10,931 nucleotides of DNA from JBBPYR01 sp038199755 (GTDB taxonomy: Bacteria > Chloroflexota > Ktedonobacteria > Ktedonobacterales > Ktedonobacteraceae). The position numbers were made by a program, and so were the translations under genes. Of the stretch, positions 6,523-10,931 are shown piece after piece (positions within the stretch are counted from its first letter, which is position 1; each line of letters opens with the position of its first letter). Below the pieces are notes generated by a model. It was not told the origin of the DNA. It did not search any database and was given only the letters and a program-made list of their open reading frames with translations. The stretch spans positions 1-10,931 of the forward strand of contig JBBPYR010000266.1 of the NCBI GenBank assembly GCA_038199755.1, given 5' to 3'.

Positions 6523-7650
6523 ATGGCGTTTCTTGAACTACACAACATTTCAAAATATTTTGGACCAGCAATTGCCGTCAACCAGATTGACCTTTCGATT
6601 AACCGAGGCGAATTCTTGACGCTGCTCGGTCCGAGTGGCTGTGGCAAAACTACGATCTTACGCATGGTCGCAGGCTTCGAGGTGCCCAGCGAGGGGAATA
6701 TTCTGCTTGATGGCGAAGACATCACGAATCGCGCCGCGAATAAGCGACCCATGGGCATGGTGTTTCAGTCGTATGCGCTGTTTCCGCACTTGACGGTGGC
6801 ACAAAACATCGCATTCGGTATGGAGATCAAGCACGTTGCGAAAGAGCAGATCAAAAAACGCGGAGCCGAACTGCTGGAACTGGTCGGGCTGGGCGAGATG
6901 GGACCACGTTTTCCGCATCAGCTTTCCGGCGGGCAGCAGCAGCGCATTGCGCTGGCACGTGCGCTGGCGGTCGAGCCAAAGGTGCTGTTGCTGGATGAGC
7001 CGCTTTCTGCGCTCGATGCGAAGGTGCGTGTCTCGCTCCGCAATGAGATACGGCGCATTCAGCAGCAACTCAAGATGACCGCAATCTACGTGACACACGA
7101 TCAGGAAGAGGCGTTGGCTATCTCTGACCGTATCGCGGTGATGGCAAAAGGGAAGATCGAGCAACTTGACCAGCCAGAAGAGATTTATGTCAACCCACAC
7201 ACGGTCTTTGCCGCGACCTTTGTTGGCACCAGCAACCAATTCCGAGGGGTTGTCACATCACCTAACGAGGGATTATGCCAAGCGGGAAGCTATACGCTAC
7301 ACGTGATGCCCAGCACGAAGTTGAAGCAGGGCAGCAAAGTGCTGGTGTTGATTCGCCCGGAAGAGATGACACTACAAGCTGATGATGGTACTGATAACGC
7401 ACATGGAACGGGTAATTATATCACGGGCTTTATTGAGTTGCGCACCTTCCTGGGACCATTCACGCGCTTTCATGTCAAGACGAATGATGATATTACCCTC
7501 ACTGCTGATATTCCGAGTCAACAGGCGCGTGGTTATTTCGTAGGACAAAACATTGTGCTTTCGTTTCCTCGTGAGGCATGCCAGGTGTTGCCACTCGATG
7601 AAGAGGCAGTGCAAATGAGCCAGCAGACGGAGGCCGAGGCGGTACAATAG
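6523..7650 (+). CDS. ABC transporter ATP-binding protein (PotA/FbpC type, TOBE domain)
   Basis: The ATPase that powers the importer, 375 residues, on the cytoplasmic face. All motifs are intact: Walker A GPSGCGKTT (36-44), Q-loop Gln82 in MVFQSYALFPHL, signature LSGGQQQR (134-141), Walker B VLLLDEP (154-160), D-loop SALD (162-165) and switch His192 in YVTHDQEEA. After about 235 comes a regulatory domain of the TOBE type, with LIRPEEM near 276-282 and GPFTRF near 311-316. Length and order match PotA/FbpC/UgpC-type proteins, which does not settle the substrate. ATG 6523 has AGGAG six bases upstream (6512-6516). It is the last gene of the operon; a perfect 23-bp hairpin begins five bases after the stop. 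Confidence 0.95.
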   Translation: MAFLELHNISKYFGPAIAVNQIDLSINRGEFLTLLGPSGCGKTTILRMVAGFEVPSEGNILLDGEDITNRAANKRPMGMVFQSYALFPHLTVAQNIAFGMEIKHVAKEQIKKRGAELLELVGLGEMGPRFPHQLSGGQQQRIALARALAVEPKVLLLDEPLSALDAKVRVSLRNEIRRIQQQLKMTAIYVTHDQEEALAISDRIAVMAKGKIEQLDQPEEIYVNPHTVFAATFVGTSNQFRGVVTSPNEGLCQAGSYTLHVMPSTKLKQGSKVLVLIRPEEMTLQADDGTDNAHGTGNYITGFIELRTFLGPFTRFHVKTNDDITLTADIPSQQARGYFVGQNIVLSFPREACQVLPLDEEAVQMSQQTEAEAVQ

Positions 7651-7654
7651 CATT

Positions 7655-7717
7655 ACAGTAAGAGCAGACGAAGCAGGCCTCTTTTGCTGGAGACCCTGCT
7701 TCGTCTGCTCTTACTGT
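7655..7717. terminator. perfect 23-bp hairpin between convergent genes, likely bidirectional terminator
   Basis: Arms 7655-7677 and 7695-7717 are perfect reverse complements over 23 bp, with a 17-base loop that could add a CTC/GAG pair. It starts five bases after the ATPase stop and its last base is part of the kinase gene's stop codon on the other strand. No strong T-tract follows on either side, so termination would rest on the stem itself. Confidence 0.75.
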
Positions 7718-9489
7718 TAAGCCGTTTTGTAGCCTAACGATTTCGCCTGTTCATACTCTTTTTGGGCCTCTTGCAGGCGACCAAGATGCGCAAGCACCTC
7801 GGCTTTTTTGTAGTGGAAGATACCGACGCTAGGTTGCAGTTGGATGGCTTGATCGTAGTTTGCCAGGGCTTCAGTGAAACGCTGATAGTGTACCAGCACA
7901 TCGCCACGCCCTTCGCGTGCAGAGGCGAGGCTTGGCTCTAGCTGAATTGCACGCTCATAAGCGGCTAGGGCCTCCTCGTAGTGCTGCATATGATACAGGG
8001 TATCGCCCTTAAAATCGTGAATTTGCGCTACATTGGCATCCAACTCCAAAGCCTGGTTAAAGGCTTGCAGAGACTCGTTATAGCGTCGCAAGCGGAACAG
8101 CACACGCCCCTTACCGTTATAAGCAGAGGAGTTCATAGGATCACGCTGGATTGCCTTCTCAGAGGCAGCCAGGGCCTCGTCAAAGCGTTGCAACTGTCGC
8201 AGCGACCAACTCATGCCATCGTAGGCCGCGACACTATAGGGATCGAGCTTTGCCGCATGTTCGTACTCTGGCAGGGCCGCTTCATACTGCTTTTTGTAGT
8301 ACAATACATTGGCTTTTCCTGTATAGGCATCCACCATGTTTGGCTCTAGCTGGATCGCTTGGTTATAGAATGTAAACGCGTCATCAAAGCGTTTGAAGTC
8401 GTATAACACATTCGCTTTCCCGTTATAGGCCGATGCGTAGTTGGGGTCCAGGCTAATGGCTTGCTCGTAGGCGACGAGTGCGTCTGCGAGGTGATTGAGA
8501 TAGTAAAGTGCGCTGCCTTTCGCTTCATACGCATCGGCAAAGGAGGGATCAAGCTGAAGCGCACGCTCGAAGGTGCTGAGTGCCTCAGTAAAGCGGCCAA
8601 TGTTGAACAGGCGGTTGCCTTCATCCATCCACTGCTCCTTCGTCATCTGGAGCGAGCCAGTTGGCACGGACAAGAGCGCGGCAATGAAGGACGATATGTC
8701 TGGGAAACGGTCTTCGCGTTTCTTAGATAATGCCCTGAGAATAGTCTGTTCGATGTGTGGCGACACATTCGCGTTGATCTGGCGTAGCGACGGCGGTTGC
8801 TCGTTGATGTGCTTCATACCCAACGCTATCGCGCTATCAGCCTGAAATGGAGGTCTGCCCGTCAAGAGTTCAAAGGCGATGCAGGCGAAGGCATACTGAT
8901 CGCTTCTGCGGCTCACCACACCGTCAAACTGTTCTGGTGCCATGTAGAGAGGGGAGCCGATGACGTTGGCGTACTTTGTGCGCGTCGTTTCCAGGAACAC
9001 GGCGATGCCGAAGTCGGCGAGCAAGGCCTGCCCCTTGGTGTTGAAGAGAATATTTTCTGGCTTGAGGTCGCGGTGGACAATGTTTTGCTCATGGACAAAT
9101 TGTAATGCCTGCCCAATTTGTGTCAAGATCGTGAACACTTCTTGTTGGGGCAACACTTTTGGCTTTTGGCGTTGTAGGTAGTCGCGCAAAGATCCCTGTG
9201 GCGCGAACTCTGCTACCAGATAGGGGAAGCCCTCGTCAATGCCAACATCATAAATAGGCAAGATGTTGGGATGCTTGAGCGTCTCAAGAAACTGCGCCTC
9301 CTGCATAAAGTTGTCACGCTCCTGCGGTGAGCCGAGATAGGTGAGGTGCAAAATCTTGATGGCAACCACACGATTGGTGAAGTAGAGATGTTTGCCACGA
9401 TAGATGCGGCCAAACGAGCCACCACCCAGGTGCTCAGTAATGACATAGTTGCCGATCTGTTTGCCAATGTATCTGTCTTCGCTTTCCAC
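7717..9489 (-). CDS. Ser/Thr protein kinase with nine C-terminal TPR repeats
   Basis: A complete Hanks-type kinase (about 14-274) joined to TPRs, 590 residues. Catalytic elements are all present: glycine loop GGGSFG (22-27), VAIK with Lys45, HRDLKPEN (139-146), DFG (159-161) and MAPEQ (183-187). The activation segment has GSP where GTP is more usual. The TPR part runs from about 284 to 589 as nine units with no linkers: the position-32 residue, mostly Pro, occurs at 315, 349, 383, 417, 451, 485 (Ala), 519 and 553, exactly 34 apart. No membrane segment is seen, so this is a soluble kinase, unlike PknB-type receptors; the TPRs probably select partners or substrates. The GTG start at 9489 is supported by TGAGGA seven bases upstream; nearby ATGs are out of frame. 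Substrates unknown. Confidence 0.95.
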   Translation of the reverse strand: MESEDRYIGKQIGNYVITEHLGGGSFGRIYRGKHLYFTNRVVAIKILHLTYLGSPQERDNFMQEAQFLETLKHPNILPIYDVGIDEGFPYLVAEFAPQGSLRDYLQRQKPKVLPQQEVFTILTQIGQALQFVHEQNIVHRDLKPENILFNTKGQALLADFGIAVFLETTRTKYANVIGSPLYMAPEQFDGVVSRRSDQYAFACIAFELLTGRPPFQADSAIALGMKHINEQPPSLRQINANVSPHIEQTILRALSKKREDRFPDISSFIAALLSVPTGSLQMTKEQWMDEGNRLFNIGRFTEALSTFERALQLDPSFADAYEAKGSALYYLNHLADALVAYEQAISLDPNYASAYNGKANVLYDFKRFDDAFTFYNQAIQLEPNMVDAYTGKANVLYYKKQYEAALPEYEHAAKLDPYSVAAYDGMSWSLRQLQRFDEALAASEKAIQRDPMNSSAYNGKGRVLFRLRRYNESLQAFNQALELDANVAQIHDFKGDTLYHMQHYEEALAAYERAIQLEPSLASAREGRGDVLVHYQRFTEALANYDQAIQLQPSVGIFHYKKAEVLAHLGRLQEAQKEYEQAKSLGYKTA

Positions 9490-9546
9490 GACATGTTCCT
9501 CATCAGTGTGCTTTTTGTTTCAGCATCATTCTTGTGTGGCTTTCAG

Positions 9547-9576
9547 TATATCACAGCATTATGCAGAGATTGTCAA
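9547..9576 (-). promoter_or_regulatory. candidate promoter for the kinase gene
   Basis: On the minus strand a perfect TTGACA (plus 9571-9576) stands upstream of TGATATACT (plus 9545-9553). The -10 could be read as GATATA with 18-base spacing, or as an extended TGATATACT with a long 20-base spacing. The leader would be about 50 bases. Confidence 0.4.
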
Positions 9577-9598
9577 GATATAAAGATCATCCTATTAT
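9570..9598 (+). promoter_or_regulatory. candidate promoter for the methyltransferase gene
   Basis: TTGTCA (9570-9575) and TATTAT (9593-9598) are 17 bases apart on the plus strand. Start of transcription would be near 9605, giving a leader of about 69 bases. The -35 overlaps that of the opposing kinase promoter. Confidence 0.5.
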
Positions 9599-9673
9599 AC
9601 AAGACGTAATAGCGGACGGAACGTAAAAAAGTTGCGATTTTTGCAATAGTAGGGAAGAAAGGAAACATGTATT

Positions 9674-10318
9674 ATGAATATCACCACGCTTGTCAGCAAG
9701 TTTGTGAACATCGATGAGCATTACCGACAGCCAAGCGGATTTGTGGGGCAGATCATTGGCAATAGCATGGCACAGCAGCACGTGCCGGAGAATGATTGGA
9801 CGGTTTCACTACTCAATGTGCAGCCGAGCGATGTTATTCTAGAGGTAGGCTTTGGGCCAGGCATTGCGATACAGCGCGTGGCAGCTCTCGCGACGCAAGG
9901 GCATGTGGCGGGCGTCGATTTCTCGCGCACGATGGTTGCTGCCGCGAGCAAGCGCAATCAGCAGGCGATAAAAGCTGGGCGCGTCAATCTACTGTATGGC
10001 GATGCCGCTCATCTCCCGTTCGCATCGCAGTCGTTTGACAAAGTGTTCAGCATTCATTCGCTGTACTTCTGGCCCGATACGCAACACGTTCTACGTGAAA
10101 TCTTTCGCGTCCTGAAACCAGGCAGCATGCTTGCGTTGACTATTTTGCCGAAAGAGAAATGGCCTAATGAAGGAGCCGATGCAACGCTATGTACGGTGTA
10201 TAGCGGGGATGAGTTGGCGACGTTGTTGACTGAGATCGGGTTTGTACGTATACATATAGAGAGGCCACCTGATACGCTGTCTGTAAGGGAGATATGTGTG
10301 TTGGGTATGAAAACTTAG
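9674..10318 (+). CDS. class I SAM-dependent methyltransferase (Methyltransf_11/UbiE-like)
   Basis: A 214-residue Rossmann-fold methyltransferase. The SAM-binding motif I is VILEVGFGPGIA (54-65), the acidic residue after strand 2 is Asp82 in VAGVDFS, and GDAAHLPF (109-116) is the motif-II region typical of the UbiE/COQ5-like group. FRVLKPGSMLAL (144-155) is the post-motif element. A helical N-terminal cap of about 45 residues, beginning MNITTLVSKF, precedes the core. Start ATG 9674 has AGGA about ten bases upstream; an ATG at 9667 is out of frame. Transcribed divergently from the kinase gene. The methyl acceptor cannot be predicted; sequence style suggests a small molecule rather than RNA or DNA. 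Confidence 0.92.
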   Translation: MNITTLVSKFVNIDEHYRQPSGFVGQIIGNSMAQQHVPENDWTVSLLNVQPSDVILEVGFGPGIAIQRVAALATQGHVAGVDFSRTMVAAASKRNQQAIKAGRVNLLYGDAAHLPFASQSFDKVFSIHSLYFWPDTQHVLREIFRVLKPGSMLALTILPKEKWPNEGADATLCTVYSGDELATLLTEIGFVRIHIERPPDTLSVREICVLGMKT

Positions 10319-10368
10319 ATAGTGCAAATTTACAAGTTATACTGCCGATATGAAGGAGGATATAAGCT

Positions 10369-10848
10369 ATGTTCTGCTCAACGTGTGGCAGACCGATGAA
10401 GGACGGAGATCGCTTTTGTAGCAATTGTGGTGCGCCATTGCAAGCAGCAGGGGCGGTTATGCCATCAACACCTGCACGAGGCGGCAGGCAAGCGCGGATG
10501 GCGGCGACTCCACCTATGGCTGATCACCGCCCGATAGCAAAGAAGGCGAAGAATCCGTACCGAGATCAGATTGCGCAGCTCCGCCTACAACTGCGCGAGT
10601 TGAAGTTGCAGCTACGAGAGTTGAATCAGCAGATACGTGGGACACGCACAAACTACTTTGAGTTTGACTCGTTTGTGCAGCGCGGACCCGCACGCAATAT
10701 TGGGCGCATGATTGAGGGTGTGCAGCTTTTTGGGCCATATCAGCAGAGGAAGCAGATGCAAAATCAGGTGATGCAGCTTGAGCAGCAGTTGTTGTCGCTG
10801 GAGCAAGCCCAGGAGCAGTGGAGATTACAGCAGCAAAACAATCAGTAA
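10369..10848 (+). CDS. zinc-ribbon protein with two coiled coils
   Basis: A 159-residue protein of unknown role. The N-terminus is a zinc ribbon, CSTCG at 3-7 and CSNCG at 17-21, so Cys 3, 6, 17 and 20 would bind one zinc. A flexible Ala/Pro/Arg-rich linker (about 25-62) follows. Residues 64-90 form a charged coiled coil in which LRLQLREL is followed by LKLQLREL, a near-duplicate heptad. A loop with NYFEFDSF and a glycine-rich stretch (about 91-122) leads to a second, Gln-rich coiled coil (123-157). There is no membrane segment. Start ATG 10369 has a strong GAAGGAGGA nine bases upstream. It lies 50 bases after the methyltransferase, so the two could be cotranscribed, though TATACT at 10338-10343 may provide its own weak promoter. 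Confidence 0.88.
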   Translation: MFCSTCGRPMKDGDRFCSNCGAPLQAAGAVMPSTPARGGRQARMAATPPMADHRPIAKKAKNPYRDQIAQLRLQLRELKLQLRELNQQIRGTRTNYFEFDSFVQRGPARNIGRMIEGVQLFGPYQQRKQMQNQVMQLEQQLLSLEQAQEQWRLQQQNNQ

Positions 10849-10850
10849 AG

Positions 10851-10910
10851 AGAAGCACGGGTGCCCCAGGTCGTGTTGTCACGACCAATGGGCCCCCTGC
10901 TTCTATTTTG
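10851..10910 (+). terminator. long hairpin terminator after the zinc-ribbon gene
   Basis: AGAAGCA (10851-10857) pairs with TGCTTCT (10898-10904), GGTCGTG (10869-10875) pairs with CACGACC (10880-10886) around a TTGT loop, and the GC-rich stretch between them pairs with one mismatch. ATTTTG follows at 10905-10910. The hairpin starts three bases after the stop codon. Nothing is seen in the last 21 bases of the window. Confidence 0.75.
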
Positions 10911-10931
10911 AAGAAACTAGGCTTGTATAAG

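Noticed and set aside
6658..7239. Minus-strand open frame of 193 codons inside the ATPase gene
   Set aside because: It is antisense to the intact ATPase motifs and is rich in Leu, Arg and His as expected for a shadow frame.
9213..9503. Alternative minus-strand ATG start at 9503 for the kinase
   Set aside because: It reads a different frame that lacks the glycine loop and catalytic motifs; GTG 9489 opens the true frame with TGAGGA upstream.
10514..10888. Minus-strand open frame of 124 codons opposite the zinc-ribbon gene
   Set aside because: It runs through the terminator hairpin, is low-complexity Ser/Thr/Ala-rich, and opposes a gene with a strong ribosome site and zinc motifs.
1..10931. 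CRISPR arrays, tRNA or rRNA genes, insertion sequences
   Set aside because: No regularly spaced repeats, cloverleaf-like segments, transposase motifs or terminal inverted repeats with target duplications were seen.

Overview
This window looks like chromosomal DNA from a Gram-positive-like, Tat-using, free-living bacterium of moderate GC. The combination of a soluble Ser/Thr kinase with TPR repeats, a double-FHA protein, a zinc-ribbon/coiled-coil protein and a Tat-lipoprotein binding protein is typical of Chloroflexota, class Ktedonobacteria. That placement is inferred from gene style, not from a marker gene. I saw no rRNA, tRNA, CRISPR array, transposase or phage gene.

Layout. (1) 1-512, minus: the N-terminal 170 residues of a CocE/NonD-type alpha/beta hydrolase (peptidase S15 family), cut by the window edge. 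(2) About 696-1430, plus: a protein with two FHA domains, behind a good sigma70-type promoter, divergent from the hydrolase. (3) 1478-2305, minus: a nucleotidyltransferase of the NadD/NMNAT fold, convergent with the FHA gene. (4) 2349-2870: an intact-looking promoter, a badly deleted remnant of a copper amine oxidase gene, and a strong rho-independent terminator. (5) 2871-3303: a long AT-rich promoter/leader region with phased repeats and small hairpins. (6) 3304-7650, plus: a four-gene ABC importer operon (Tat-exported lipoprotein binding protein, two permeases, ATPase). Its architecture is that of the polyamine/iron/phosphonate class. (7) 7717-9489, minus: a soluble Ser/Thr kinase fused to nine TPR repeats. 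(8) 9674-10318, plus: a class I SAM methyltransferase. (9) 10369-10848, plus: a small zinc-ribbon protein with two coiled coils, followed by a terminator hairpin.

How the genes work together. The importer operon is the one clear functional unit: binding protein, two EAA-loop permeases and a TOBE-containing ATPase, in an order seen in many bacteria. A 23-bp hairpin after the binding-protein gene and a second perfect 23-bp hairpin after the ATPase gene bracket the membrane part of the operon. The kinase and the FHA protein could belong to the same phospho-signalling style, but they lie more than 6 kb apart and nothing in the sequence ties them together. The other genes are single units with their own promoters or ribosome sites.

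I did not find a defence system, biosynthetic cluster or mobile element. The most notable items are the amine-oxidase remnant that keeps a promoter and a terminator, the two long hairpins, the 11-bp-phased repeats at the importer promoter, the first FHA domain with an altered phosphothreonine site, and the nucleotidyltransferase whose active-site motif resembles eukaryotic NMNATs more than NadD.
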